Of a DNA stretch of 64,000 nt, positions 51,236-60,199 are shown in pieces. The translations under genes were made by a program, and so were the position numbers. A model generated the notes under the pieces. That model was not told where the DNA came from and made no database searches. It saw only the letters and a list, made by a program, of their open reading frames with translations. Source of the stretch: Streptomyces canus (GTDB lineage Bacteria; Actinomycetota; Actinomycetes; Streptomycetales; Streptomycetaceae); the NCBI RefSeq assembly GCF_041435015.1, contig NZ_CP107989.1:7006001-7070000 (forward strand), read 5' to 3'. Numbering within the stretch: position 1 is the stretch's first letter; each line of letters begins with the position of its first letter.

Positions 51236-51281
51236 TTGACAACCTGAAATATTCAGAGGCATTGTTGTTTCAGGTACTGAA
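51236..51281. promoter_or_regulatory. Promoter with two MarR-type palindromes
   Basis: TTGACA (51236-51241) and CATTGT (51260-51265), 18 bases apart, face the oxidoreductase gene. CTGAAATATTCAG (51244-51256), an imperfect palindrome, fills the spacer. TTCAGGTACTGAA (51269-51281), a perfect palindrome, covers the start of transcription. Both contain TTCAG/CTGAA half-sites, as expected for one dimeric regulator binding twice. Confidence 0.62.
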
Positions 51282-51304
51282 GTAAATGGAAAGGTCCAGG
51301 CATC

Positions 51305-52303
51305 ATGATCAACCGCGAATGGCACCTCCTCTCCCGCCCGGTCGGCTGGCCCAAGCCGGAGGACTTCGCCCTGGTCGAAGCCGAGGTCCCGACCCCCGGT
51401 GAGGGCCAGGTGCTGGTCCGCAACAAGTACCTCTCCGTCGACCCGTACATGCGCGGCCGCATGAGCGCCGCGAAGTCGTACACCGCCCCCTTCGAGCTCG
51501 ACAAGGTCATGCAGGGCGGCGCGGTCGGCGAGGTCGTGGAGTCCAACGCCGAGGGCATCGCCGTGGGCGACCACGTGCTGCACTTCTTCGGCTGGCGCGA
51601 GTACGCGGTCGTACGCGCCGAGAGCGCCGTCAAGGTGGACGCGGACGCCGCGCCCCTGTCGACGTACCTCGGCGTCCTCGGTATGACCGGCCTCACCGCC
51701 TACGCCGGCCTCCTGCGCACCGCCTCCTTCAAGGAGGGCGACTCGGTCTTCGTCTCCGGCGCCGCGGGTGCAGTCGGCAGCCAGGTCGGCCAGATCGCCA
51801 AGCTCAAGGGCGCCTCCCGGGTCATCGGCTCCGCCGGCTCGGACGAGAAGGTCAAGCTGCTCGTCGAGGAGTACGGCTTCGACGCGGCCTTCAACTACAA
51901 GAGCGGCAAGGTCAGCGACCAGCTGCGCGAGGCGGCCCCGGACGGCATCGACGTCTACTTCGACAACGTCGGCGGCGACCACCTGGAGGCCGCCATCGGC
52001 TCCCTCAACCAGGGTGGCCGGATCGCGGTCTGCGGCATGATCTCCGTCTACAACAACACCGAGGCGGCCCCCGGCCCGCGCAACCTCGCCCGCCTGATCC
52101 AGACCCGAGGCCGGATCGAGGGCTTCCTGGTCGGCGACCACTACGACCTCCAGCCGGAGTTCGTCTCCGAGGTCGGCCCGTGGGTGGCGTCCGGACAGCT
52201 CAAGTACCGCGAGACGGTCGTCGAGGGCATCGAGAACAACCTGGAGGCGTTCCTCGGGGTCCTGCGCGGCGACAACACCGGAAAGATGATCGTCAAGCTG
52301 TAG
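51305..52303 (+). CDS. NADPH-dependent medium-chain oxidoreductase (CurA/leukotriene-reductase type)
   Basis: A 332-residue enzyme from ATG 51305. It lacks zinc ligands. Signatures are LVRNKYLSVDPYMRGRMSAA, GDHVLHFFGWREYAVVRAES, the nucleotide fold VFVSGAAGAVGSQVGQIAKL, KGASRVIGSAGSDEKVKLLV, IDVYFDNVGGDHLEAAIGSL and GRIAVCGMISVYNN. These proteins reduce activated double bonds such as enones or 2-alkenals. Divergent from the MarR gene and under two MarR-type sites, it is probably induced by electrophiles or phenolics. Confidence 0.88.
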   Translation: MINREWHLLSRPVGWPKPEDFALVEAEVPTPGEGQVLVRNKYLSVDPYMRGRMSAAKSYTAPFELDKVMQGGAVGEVVESNAEGIAVGDHVLHFFGWREYAVVRAESAVKVDADAAPLSTYLGVLGMTGLTAYAGLLRTASFKEGDSVFVSGAAGAVGSQVGQIAKLKGASRVIGSAGSDEKVKLLVEEYGFDAAFNYKSGKVSDQLREAAPDGIDVYFDNVGGDHLEAAIGSLNQGGRIAVCGMISVYNNTEAAPGPRNLARLIQTRGRIEGFLVGDHYDLQPEFVSEVGPWVASGQLKYRETVVEGIENNLEAFLGVLRGDNTGKMIVKL

Positions 52304-52399
52304 CCCTGTGCTGGATTTCCGGCATGCGGTAACTTCTTTCCGAATTCCGCCGTCGATCGTGGGCGCGAGTCGCGGTGGACCGAGGAGGAAGACACCCGC

Positions 52400-52819
52400 A
52401 TGTCCATCCAGCAGACCGATGTCCTCTACACGGCCGTCGCCACCGCCGAGAGCGGCCGCGACGGCCGTGTCGCCACCGACGACGGCAGGCTCGACGTGGT
52501 CGTCAACCCGCCCGAGGAGATGGGCGGCAGCGGCAGCGGCACCAACCCGGAGCAACTCTTCGCCGCCGGGTACAGCGCCTGCTTCCAGGGCGCCCTCGGC
52601 GTCGTAGCCCGCCAGGAGAAGGCCGACCTGTCCGGCTCGACGGTCACCGCGAAGGTCGGTATCGGCAAGAACACCGACGGCTTCGGCCTCATCGTCGAGA
52701 TCTCCGCGACCCTCCCGAACCTCGCCCCGGCCACGGCCCGCGCCCTCCTTGAGAAGGCCCACCAGGTCTGCCCGTACTCGAAGGCGACCCGCGGGAACAT
52801 CTCCGTGACGCTCGCCTGA
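52400..52819 (+). CDS. ohr: Organic hydroperoxide resistance protein
   Basis: A 139-residue OsmC/Ohr-fold protein from ATG 52400 (GAGGAAG upstream). The peroxidatic Cys61 is in AAGYSACFQGALGVVA and the resolving Cys124 in HQVCPYSKATRGN. Other family stretches are LDVVVNPPEEMGGSGSGTNP and DGFGLIVEISATLPN. It detoxifies organic peroxides with dihydrolipoyl-type thiol reductants. It is 96 bases after the oxidoreductase and may be co-transcribed with it. Terminator at 52847-52878. Confidence 0.92.
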   Translation: MSIQQTDVLYTAVATAESGRDGRVATDDGRLDVVVNPPEEMGGSGSGTNPEQLFAAGYSACFQGALGVVARQEKADLSGSTVTAKVGIGKNTDGFGLIVEISATLPNLAPATARALLEKAHQVCPYSKATRGNISVTLA

Positions 52820-52846
52820 CGGAGCTCGTTGGTCGTACAGGGCGGA

Positions 52847-52878
52847 GGCGGCACTCCTGGACGTGGGGTGCCGCCTTT
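52847..52878. terminator. Terminator hairpin after ohr
   Basis: GGCGGCACTCC (52847-52857) pairs with GGGGTGCCGCC (52865-52875), one mismatch, followed by TTT. It lies between the stops of ohr and the convergent serine hydrolase gene and can serve both. Confidence 0.75.
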
Positions 52879-52894
52879 GCTCCTGCCCTACGGC

Positions 52895-54046
52895 TCACAC
52901 GGCCAGAGCCGCCTGATGTACGGCCCTCACGAACCGCTCGTTCTCCGGCGCCGCCCCTCCCGGGAACGCCATCCGGCGGCGCGTGTAGCCGTAGGCCAGG
53001 CCACTGCGGGGATCGGCGAAGGCCTGGGAGCCGCCGGCGCCGCTGTGGCCGAAGGCGCCGGCCCCGAGGAAGGGGTGCCACATGTCGGCCGTGGCCTGGA
53101 AGCCCAGCCCGTAGGACTTGTGGGCGCGGGCCACCAGGTCGTAGCCGATCGACTGGATCTGGCCCACCTCGGCGATGGTGTCCGGCTTCAACAGGGGCGG
53201 CCGGTCGGCCACTTCGCTGATCGCCGCCGCGTACATCCCGGCCAGCCCGCGGGCGGCCGCCACTCCGCCCGCCGACGCCGGCCCCTTCGCCCGTACGGCA
53301 CGGGAGTTGGCGTAGCCCACCAGGTCACCCGGGTTGGACACCTGTTGGTTGAAGGCGATCGCGGCCAGGGTGTGCGGACCTGCCGGCGCCGCGTCCAGCA
53401 GGGCCTGCTGCTCGGCGGTCGGGGCCATCGGCTGCACCGAGCGGTAACGGGGTTCCAGCGCCTCGGGCAGCCCCAGGTGGAAGTCCAACCCGTACGGCGC
53501 CCGGATCCGCTCCTCGTACACCTCCTGGAGCGAACGGCCGGTCGCCCGGCGCACGATCTCGCCGCTGAGCGCCCCGATCACCAGCGCGTGATACCCGAAC
53601 GCCGTGCCGGGGCGCCAGAACGGCTTCTGGTCCGCGAGCCGTTCCGCCACCGCCCGGTCGTCCGTCAGCTCCTGCGCGCTGAACCCGGCGTCCAGCCCGA
53701 TCACCCCGGCCCGGTGCGCGAGCAGATCGCGCAGGGTCAGCTGGCCCTTGCCCTCGGCCCCGAACTCCGGCCAGTAGTAGGTCACTTTGCGGTCCAGCTC
53801 CAGCGTGCCCTCCTGGACCAGGAGCGCGGCCACCAGATGGGCGGCACCCTTGGTCGACGAGAAAACGCCGTAGAGGGAGTCCGGTCCGACGCCCTCGCCC
53901 GCCCACAGATCGACGACCCGTCGACCGTGCACATACGCGCTCAACTGCCCCTCGTAGTCGGGCCGTTCGCCCGCCACGAAAGCGGCGAACTGCTCGCGCA
54001 CCGCCTCGAAGCCGTCCGCGACGGTGCCGTGGATCTCCTGCGTCAT
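52895..54046 (-). CDS. Serine hydrolase, class C beta-lactamase/esterase family
   Basis: A 383-residue cytoplasmic-type protein from ATG 54046. The SxxK motif is S63-S-T-K66 in LYGVFSSTKGAAHLVAALL. Other family features are LTLRDLLAHRAGVIGLDAGF, the tyrosine in GTAFGYHALVIGALSGEIVR and the C-terminal FGHSGAGGSQAFADP (HxG-like). No signal peptide. These are mostly esterases or peptidases rather than antibiotic-degrading enzymes. It ends 16 bases from the M14 peptidase stop-side boundary and may be co-transcribed with it. Confidence 0.87.
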   Translation of the reverse strand: MTQEIHGTVADGFEAVREQFAAFVAGERPDYEGQLSAYVHGRRVVDLWAGEGVGPDSLYGVFSSTKGAAHLVAALLVQEGTLELDRKVTYYWPEFGAEGKGQLTLRDLLAHRAGVIGLDAGFSAQELTDDRAVAERLADQKPFWRPGTAFGYHALVIGALSGEIVRRATGRSLQEVYEERIRAPYGLDFHLGLPEALEPRYRSVQPMAPTAEQQALLDAAPAGPHTLAAIAFNQQVSNPGDLVGYANSRAVRAKGPASAGGVAAARGLAGMYAAAISEVADRPPLLKPDTIAEVGQIQSIGYDLVARAHKSYGLGFQATADMWHPFLGAGAFGHSGAGGSQAFADPRSGLAYGYTRRRMAFPGGAAPENERFVRAVHQAALAV

Positions 54047-54061
54047 CCGCTCTCCTCAACC

Positions 54062-56596
54062 TCAGCCGCTGCTCGCGTGTGCCATGGTGAACAATGCCCG
54101 CCCGACCTGGGCGAACTCCCCCTTCGGGTGATCCCTGAAGAGAGGTTCGGTGCCGAACAGGACGGCGCTTTGGCCGCTGACGACCGAGGCCTGCCCGGCC
54201 GCGGCGGCGGGACCGCCGGAGCCGTCCGGCAAGGGCCGCCAGTGCCCGGAGACCAGCGGACCGCCGGTGGCGTACGACTGTTCCACCCGCACCCCCGGCC
54301 CGAGATCGGTGAACCAGACCGGCGCGTAGACGAACCCGTGATCGGGGGAGCCCGGGGCCCCGGCCGTCACCGGCCCCGAGTTCACCACGCGCACCACGCC
54401 GTTGGCGTCCCCGTTGCCCTCCACCGGCTTCGCGGCCAGCAGCCCCGTGGCCGCGCTCAGTTCGGCCCCGGCGACCCCGCGGCCGACGAGCCCGTGTCCG
54501 GCGCCCAGGAAGGCGTCCAGGGCCGTGCGGGCACCGGTGGTGAGGGCGTCGCTGTCCAGCCCCGCCGACACGAACAGCACGTCCACCGACGACCAGTCGA
54601 AACCGGCGTTCAGGACGGCCGTCGAGACCGGGGTGACCTCGAAGTTCATCTCCCGCAGCGCGAACAGCTCGCCGGGCGTCACGGCGGCGGCCACGCGGGT
54701 GCGGTGGAGCGCGGCCGTGCCGGTCTGCCGGGTCGCGTCGAGGACGACGTCGTAGGCGCGGGCGGCTTCGGCGGCACGGTTCCGCGCCGACGCGGGCACG
54801 ATCGCACTGCCGTCGGCGGCCCGCCGTACCGAAACTCCTTGCCGGAGCAGCGAGTTGAGGGCTGCGATCTCCTGCGGGTCGGTCAGCCGCAGCCGCAGAT
54901 CTCCGCGCGGTGCGACGTGACCGACGTGCGCGGCGGCCCGGACGCGCCTCAGTGGCGCACCGGCGAGGCTCCCCGACGTCACCGGCGTGACCGTCGCGCC
55001 CCACAGCCGGCCCAGGCTCCAGCCCGAGATGTCGTACATCACCGAGACCTTGTCGCTGATGTCCCGGCCGTCCGCGAGCAGCACGTTCGCCAGGCCCCGC
55101 TTCGGCTGGCGCATGTCGACGACGTACGAGCCCTTCGGATACGTCCGTCCGCCGAGCCGGAGGTCACGGCTCGCGCGGCCGACGCGGACGTCGTTGGCGA
55201 GGAGGTGGTCGACCAGCCGGGCGGCGGCCGTCGAGCCCGAGGGAATCACGTACGCGCGGGGGAAGGAGGTGGTGTACACGTCCTCGGGCCCGATGCCCGG
55301 CACCCCGGGAACCGTCTCCTCGGACACCGGCACCTGTGCGGCCCCCGCCGCCCCGCGCCGGAAGACCTCGATCTGGTCGGCGATCAGCGACGTGCGCTGC
55401 TCCTGCACGAAGTCGAGCGTCGCCCTGATGGCCGCGCCCGCCACGGCCGTGTTGATCGCGGACCGGCGCCGCAGCTCCGCGACGGGCAGGCTGTCGTACA
55501 GGGAGTTGTTGACGGCCAGCGGGATCTCGACCGTGTGCGCGGCGACCGTGCCGTGGAAGGCCGCGTACTGCGGGGTGAAGATCGGCGGCCAGTCGTCCCA
55601 GCCCTCCTCCTGGTCCCGGAAGGGGATCTGCGCGGGCTCGACACCGTCCTTCGCGGGGGAGTAGCCGAGGCCGTTGACGGCGGCCTCCATGCCGAGGGCG
55701 TTGGCGTAGGTGTTCTTCAGGAAGAGGTCGTACTCGTAGTTCTCGCCGTGCGGGGGAGTGGTGGGCTCGATGAGCGTGCCGTTGACGTACCCGTGCAGGT
55801 CGAGCATCACGGCCGGCTGCTTGTCGATCTCGATCTGCCGCATCGCCCGCACCTCGGGCTGCGAGGCGGTCACGAAGTCCCGGTTCAGGTCGAAGCCGCT
55901 CGCGTTCGCGCGGGTTCCGGCGATCCGGCCGTCGGGGTTCGCGGTGATGTTGAAGTACAGGCGGGAGTGGGCGAGAAGGCTCTTCGTACGGGTGTCCTCG
56001 GCGGTCGCCAGCTGCTCGACGATCTTCAAGGAGGCGTCCGTGCCCTCCCACTCGTTGCCGTGGATGTTGTTGTTGAAGAAGACGGGCGCCTTGTAACCGG
56101 CCTTGATCTCCTTGGACTTGGCGGCACTCGCGGGCGCGTTCTCGATCAGCTCGCGCATCCGCTCCTGGGCGCGGGTCCGGGCGGTGGTCTCCGGGGCGGT
56201 CACGGTGACCAGGTAGAGCCGGTGCCCGCCCGCCGAACGCCCGGCGACCTCGACGCTCACCCGGTCGCCCAGCCGCTGGAGCGCGTTCAGCCGCGGGGCG
56301 ATCGCGTGGTACGGGGTGAGGCCCAGCTTGACGGACTTGTCCGCCGGGTTCACCGGGTCGGGGGTGAGGACCTGCTCGCGCGGATAGCCCCGGGTGGTGT
56401 CCGTGAAGCCGGTGGTGGAGGCGGTGAGCGCCCGCCGGGTGGCGCTCTCCGGGGCCCGGGCCACGCCGTGGTCGCCGGCGCTCTCGCGGGTGGGGGGCTC
56501 GGGGTCGGCGCTCGCGCTGTTCGGGGTGAGCAGCAGCGAGCCGGTGAGGGCGATGAGCAGGACAGGTCTCGCAGGAACGGTTCTCGTGGTGTGCAC
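54062..56596 (-). CDS. Secreted M14-family zinc carboxypeptidase
   Basis: An 844-residue protein. GTG 56596 has AGGAGG 5 bases upstream and gives a signal peptide (VHTTRTVPARPVLLIALTGS to ASA, near residue 30); the frame extends upstream without a comparable site. The peptidase domain shows zinc ligands His and Glu in NNNIHGNEWEGTDASLK, the third His in AVMLDLHGYVNGTLIEP, and the catalytic Glu in AHTVEIPLAVNNSLYDSLP. A long C-terminal region of about 400 residues follows, with LFVSAGLDSDALTTGARTAL, a glutamine-amidotransferase-like part. It would process peptides outside the cell. Confidence 0.88.
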   Translation of the reverse strand: MHTTRTVPARPVLLIALTGSLLLTPNSASADPEPPTRESAGDHGVARAPESATRRALTASTTGFTDTTRGYPREQVLTPDPVNPADKSVKLGLTPYHAIAPRLNALQRLGDRVSVEVAGRSAGGHRLYLVTVTAPETTARTRAQERMRELIENAPASAAKSKEIKAGYKAPVFFNNNIHGNEWEGTDASLKIVEQLATAEDTRTKSLLAHSRLYFNITANPDGRIAGTRANASGFDLNRDFVTASQPEVRAMRQIEIDKQPAVMLDLHGYVNGTLIEPTTPPHGENYEYDLFLKNTYANALGMEAAVNGLGYSPAKDGVEPAQIPFRDQEEGWDDWPPIFTPQYAAFHGTVAAHTVEIPLAVNNSLYDSLPVAELRRRSAINTAVAGAAIRATLDFVQEQRTSLIADQIEVFRRGAAGAAQVPVSEETVPGVPGIGPEDVYTTSFPRAYVIPSGSTAAARLVDHLLANDVRVGRASRDLRLGGRTYPKGSYVVDMRQPKRGLANVLLADGRDISDKVSVMYDISGWSLGRLWGATVTPVTSGSLAGAPLRRVRAAAHVGHVAPRGDLRLRLTDPQEIAALNSLLRQGVSVRRAADGSAIVPASARNRAAEAARAYDVVLDATRQTGTAALHRTRVAAAVTPGELFALREMNFEVTPVSTAVLNAGFDWSSVDVLFVSAGLDSDALTTGARTALDAFLGAGHGLVGRGVAGAELSAATGLLAAKPVEGNGDANGVVRVVNSGPVTAGAPGSPDHGFVYAPVWFTDLGPGVRVEQSYATGGPLVSGHWRPLPDGSGGPAAAAGQASVVSGQSAVLFGTEPLFRDHPKGEFAQVGRALFTMAHASSG

Positions 56597-56771
56597 GCGT
56601 ACCTCCTGAGGGGCTTCCTGAGATCGGTACGGCGAGATGTACCTGTTCGACTCAACCGCAACAAGAGGGAGTTCGTGGCGCGGATGCCACGGATGGCGCA
56701 ACTCGGGTGCCCGGACGGGGCATGCTGAGGGCGGCGGAAGCGGGCGGCGAGCGAGTCCACAGGAGAGGCCC

Positions 56772-57635
56772 ATGGCGACGATCCCTTCGCTCCCCAGCAG
56801 GGACGAAGTACTGCGCATGGCACGGAACACCACCGACATCACCGGCCAGCTCCTGGACACGGCCCAGAACATCACCAGGATCGCGATCAACACCTTCGAT
56901 CCCCGGGACGGTTCGGGTCCCGAGGTGCTGCGCGTCCTGCGCGAGACGACGGCGGAACTGGCCGAGGCGAGCGCGTCCCCGCAGGCCCAGGAGGCGTTCT
57001 ACCGGATCGTCGACACCCTCACCCGGCTCGGCACCACCGGCGCCCCGCTGGCCGTGCACCCGGTCAGTGAACCGGCGCGGGCACTGCTGGCGGCGCTGGG
57101 CGACAGTCTGCTGCCCGTCCTGGACGCGGTGGAGCCGGCGGTGGAGGAGTTCGCGACCGCGCTGGGCGAACTGGTCGAGGCGACTTCCCCGTTGCTCCCC
57201 GCGGCGGCGGGCGTGGCCGCGGGGACACTCCTGGCCCTGACTCCCCTGATCCGCGCGGCGACCGGGGTCCTGCGCGACTCGACTCCCGAACTCCGGCGGA
57301 TCGCCGACGCGTTGACGGCTGCGCTGGCCCCGCTGATGCCCTTGCAGGTGACCCTGGCCGAACGCGCGGCGGCCGCCGGTGCGGGGGCCGTACGGGCGTC
57401 CCTGCCGCCCCTCGCCGACCTCACGGACGTGGCGGCGGCCACGGCGAAGGCGGCCCGGCCGGCGCTGATCGCCGGTGAGGAATTCTTCGTGTCCGGCCTG
57501 GAGCGGCTCCAGCCCGCGCTGATGGCCGCGGCCTCCCACGCGGGCAGCGTGGCACGGGCGGTGGCGGTCAGGGTGTCGGCGGCGGTGTCCCCGGCGGCGG
57601 AACAGGGGGTGGTGGTGGCCGTATCCCCGGTCTGA
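56772..57635 (+). CDS. Hypothetical helical protein (287 aa)
   Basis: ATG 56772 has AGGAGAGG 3-4 bases upstream. The protein is almost wholly helical and alanine-rich with heptad-like patterning (DITGQLLDTAQNITRIAINT, LLPVLDAVEPAVEEFATALG, GVAAGTLLALTPLIRAATGV). It has no cysteine and no clear signal; one moderately hydrophobic stretch near residue 150 may be amphipathic. I do not recognise a family. Phasin-like or membrane-binding coiled-coil proteins look similar. It is followed closely by the EI24 gene in the same direction. Confidence 0.65.
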   Translation: MATIPSLPSRDEVLRMARNTTDITGQLLDTAQNITRIAINTFDPRDGSGPEVLRVLRETTAELAEASASPQAQEAFYRIVDTLTRLGTTGAPLAVHPVSEPARALLAALGDSLLPVLDAVEPAVEEFATALGELVEATSPLLPAAAGVAAGTLLALTPLIRAATGVLRDSTPELRRIADALTAALAPLMPLQVTLAERAAAAGAGAVRASLPPLADLTDVAAATAKAARPALIAGEEFFVSGLERLQPALMAAASHAGSVARAVAVRVSAAVSPAAEQGVVVAVSPV

Positions 57636-57659
57636 CGGGCACCCGATAGGGTTCGGGGC

Positions 57660-58463
57660 ATGCGTGATCTCGGGGCGGGCTTCCACTATCTCCTGAAGGG
57701 CCAGCGGTGGGTGGCCCGGCACGGCAAGCAGTACGGTTTCGGCCTGATCCCGGGCCTGATCACCCTGGTGCTGTATGGGGCGGCACTGGTCGCCCTGGCC
57801 ACCTGGGGTGAGGACTTCGTGTCCTGGGCGACGCCGTTCGCCGACGACTGGTCGAGTCCGTGGCAGGGCCTGTTCCGGGGCTTCCTCACGGTGGTCCTGT
57901 TCGCGCTGGCCCTCCTCCTCGCGGTCCTCACCTTCACGGCGGTCACCCTCCTGATAGGCCAGCCCTTCTACGAGAACCTCTCCGAGAAGGTCGACCGGGA
58001 CGTCTCCCCGGACGGCACGGCCCCCGAGTCCGGCCTCCCGCTCTGGCGCGAGCTGTGGATCTCGGCGAGGGACAGCCTCCGCATCGTCGTCCGCGCCGTC
58101 CTGTGGGCGGTCCTGCTCTTCGCCCTGGGCTTCGTCCCCGTGGTCGGCCAGACCCTGATCCCGGTACTCGGCTTCTTCGTCACGGGCTTCTTCCTCACCG
58201 AGGAGCTCACCGCGGTGGCCCTCCAGCGCCGAGGCGTGGACCTCCGGGCCCGCCTCACGCTGCTGCGCTCCCACAAAACCCTCATCTGGGGCTTCGGCAC
58301 CCCCCTCGCCCTGGCCTTCGTGGTCCCCTTCGTCGCGGTGTTCCTGATGCCGGGCGCGGTCGCGGGGGCGACGCTGATGGCACGGGAACTGCTGGGGGAG
58401 GAGACACAGGACGGGGAGGACGAGTCCGACGAGGAGACGGTGTCCGGTGGGCTCGGAGCCTGA
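57660..58463 (+). CDS. EI24/CysZ-family membrane protein
   Basis: A 267-residue integral membrane protein from ATG 57660, 24 bases after the previous gene. Four to six hydrophobic segments (GLIPGLITLVLYGAALVAL, VVLFALALLLAVLTFTAVTL, VLWAVLLFALGFVPVVGQTL, LALAFVVPFVAVFLMPGAVA). Family hallmarks are LIGQPFYENLSEKVDRD and the GFFLTEELTAVALQRRGVDL region. E. coli CysZ imports sulfate; the actinobacterial members are uncharacterised. The acidic C-tail overlaps the start of the acetyltransferase gene by 17 bases. Confidence 0.82.
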   Translation: MRDLGAGFHYLLKGQRWVARHGKQYGFGLIPGLITLVLYGAALVALATWGEDFVSWATPFADDWSSPWQGLFRGFLTVVLFALALLLAVLTFTAVTLLIGQPFYENLSEKVDRDVSPDGTAPESGLPLWRELWISARDSLRIVVRAVLWAVLLFALGFVPVVGQTLIPVLGFFVTGFFLTEELTAVALQRRGVDLRARLTLLRSHKTLIWGFGTPLALAFVVPFVAVFLMPGAVAGATLMARELLGEETQDGEDESDEETVSGGLGA

Positions 58464-58929
58464 GGCGAGGATCCGCCCGGCGACGGTCACGGACGCGGAG
58501 CCCGTCTTCCGCCTTCTCCGCGCCTTCGCCACCACCTACCGCCCCGGCCACGACCGCTTCACGACCGTCACCTTTCCCGAGGTCCTGCGGGCGGCCGCCG
58601 AGCACCGCGCCGAGTTCCTGGTGGCCGACCAGGAGGCCCAGGTCGTCGGATACGCCTACGCGGCCCGGATGCCGACGCTGTTCGCGGGCGGCACGATCCT
58701 CGAACTCCTCGAACTCGCCGTGGACACGCCCCTGCGCGGCCGCGGTACGGGCTCCCGGCTCGTCCGGGCCATGCAGGACCGCGCGCGGCACGCCCAGGAC
58801 GTGGAGGTCACCGTCCCGACGCGCAGGGCCGCCGACTTCTACCGCCGCCTGGACTTCACCGAGACGGCGACCTACCTCAAGTGGCCTTCTCCACCGCCAC
58901 CACCAGAATCGCCCGCACCTGCGCGATGA
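58447..58929 (+). CDS. GNAT-family N-acetyltransferase
   Basis: A 160-residue protein from GTG 58447, inside the end of the EI24 gene. GNAT features are IRPATVTDAEPVFRLLRAF at the N-terminus, VADQEAQVVGYAYAARMPTL, the acetyl-CoA loop LAVDTPLRGRGTGSRLVRAM, and ADFYRRLDFTETATYLKW. The proline-rich last 12 residues overlap the convergent Pcp-like gene by 53 bases. The substrate is unknown. Confidence 0.83.
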   Translation: MGSEPEARIRPATVTDAEPVFRLLRAFATTYRPGHDRFTTVTFPEVLRAAAEHRAEFLVADQEAQVVGYAYAARMPTLFAGGTILELLELAVDTPLRGRGTGSRLVRAMQDRARHAQDVEVTVPTRRAADFYRRLDFTETATYLKWPSPPPPPESPAPAR

Positions 58930-60124
58930 TGTCCAGCCGGTTCCTCACGAACCCCGGATCGGTCACCGTCCCCGTCGCGGGATCGGTGTTCCCGGCTCCG
59001 AACTCCAGGACAGGCGTGTGCACATGCCCACCCGGCAGCACGTCGTGCAGTCCGAGCCGGTCCCGCAGCAGCGTGACCCGGTAGGCGATCTCGTTGGAGA
59101 GATAGTTCCCACCGCCCCCGGCCCGCGCCGTGGACCCCGCGCTCGGCCCGTCCGCCCGTACGACAGGCACGGTCCCGCCCGCCGGGATCTCGGTCACACT
59201 CGTGTTGTCGTAGACGGGGAAGCGCCCGGTGTCCGCGTCCACGATCGCCTTGTACGGCAGCGTCGTCGACGTCCACTGCGGTTGCGAAGCCGGATCGGCA
59301 ACCGGCACCACCCCCGTCACCCCGACGTTGTCGTTGTCCGGAAAGCCGCCCCGCCAGGCCCCGTTGGTCCGCTCGACGTCGAACCGCCCCACCCGCCCCT
59401 GGCTCACGGTCGTGAAGAGATCCACCTTCTTCAGATACGGCCGCAGTGCCCGCTCCACGGTCCGGTCCGTGAAGTCCTGCCATCGCACGGGGAAGACGAC
59501 GGTCTCCACGCGCGCAGGACCCTCCGCCGTCTCGATCACGGTCCCGTCGAGCGCGAGCGCACTCGCCCCGGACGGATTCGAGATCCGTATGTCCCGGTCC
59601 AGCGTGAACGGATCGAACCCGGTCACCAGGACCCGCTTCAGCCGGTCCCCGCCCGGATACCGCACAGCGGTCTGCCCCCGCGAGGTCCGCTCCAACTCAG
59701 CCAGCAGGGCGGCACGTTGGGCCTCGGAGAGGCCGAAGGACGGCTCCCAGGTCCGTACTTCACGGGTCATCCCCAACCGCGCCCAGTACAACGGCCGATC
59801 ATCGTCACGGCTCAGATCCCCACCGGTCGGCCCCCGCCCCTGTGCCCGGTCGACGGCCCGCTTCCACAGCGCGGACCCCTGCCGTACGACGATCTTCCGC
59901 GCCTCCGCGTAGGAACGCGCCGTTCCGAGCGCCCGCGTGAAGCGGAGCGGCACGGCGTCGAATCCGGACCGTTCGAGGATCTCCCGCGGCACGGCCTGGT
60001 CGAGCCGCTGCTCCTCCACCGTGGGCGAGGGCGCGGCCGCGGCGGCCGCGGGGCTCGCGGGGGCCGCCGACCCCGTCAGCAGGACCAGTCCGAGGATGCC
60101 GATCCGAACACGTAGGGAAATCAA
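58877..60124 (-). CDS. Exported pyroglutamyl-peptidase-I-like protein lacking the active-site cysteine
   Basis: A 415-residue protein from ATG 60124 with a signal peptide (RVRIGILGLVLLTGSAAPAS, cleavage near residue 30). Residues 30-160 are an extra N-terminal helical region. From residue 161 it follows the C15 peptidase fold: RVLVTGFDPFTLDRDIRISN, the Glu in VGRFDVERTNGAW, and His in PGGHVHTPVLEFG. At the catalytic position, where the family has YLCN, it reads GGGNYLSNEIAYR, with Ser343 replacing the cysteine. Classical thiol-peptidase activity is therefore doubtful. Being exported is also unusual, since Pcp is cytoplasmic. Confidence 0.75.
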   Translation of the reverse strand: MISLRVRIGILGLVLLTGSAAPASPAAAAAAPSPTVEEQRLDQAVPREILERSGFDAVPLRFTRALGTARSYAEARKIVVRQGSALWKRAVDRAQGRGPTGGDLSRDDDRPLYWARLGMTREVRTWEPSFGLSEAQRAALLAELERTSRGQTAVRYPGGDRLKRVLVTGFDPFTLDRDIRISNPSGASALALDGTVIETAEGPARVETVVFPVRWQDFTDRTVERALRPYLKKVDLFTTVSQGRVGRFDVERTNGAWRGGFPDNDNVGVTGVVPVADPASQPQWTSTTLPYKAIVDADTGRFPVYDNTSVTEIPAGGTVPVVRADGPSAGSTARAGGGGNYLSNEIAYRVTLLRDRLGLHDVLPGGHVHTPVLEFGAGNTDPATGTVTDPGFVRNRLDIIAQVRAILVVAVEKAT

Positions 60125-60199
60125 GGGAGTTCAGGTCCTTCCGTCGCTGTGGGGCGCGAGTGGTGCCGGACGACGGCAGTATCGCGTGACGGAAGTGGT

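Noticed and set aside
52829..56728. A very long plus-strand open frame (about 1300 codons) opposite the serine hydrolase and M14 peptidase genes
   Set aside because: Its translation is rich in Arg, Gly, Val and His with no recognisable domain. It is the usual antisense frame created by high third-position GC in the two real minus-strand genes, whose motifs are intact.
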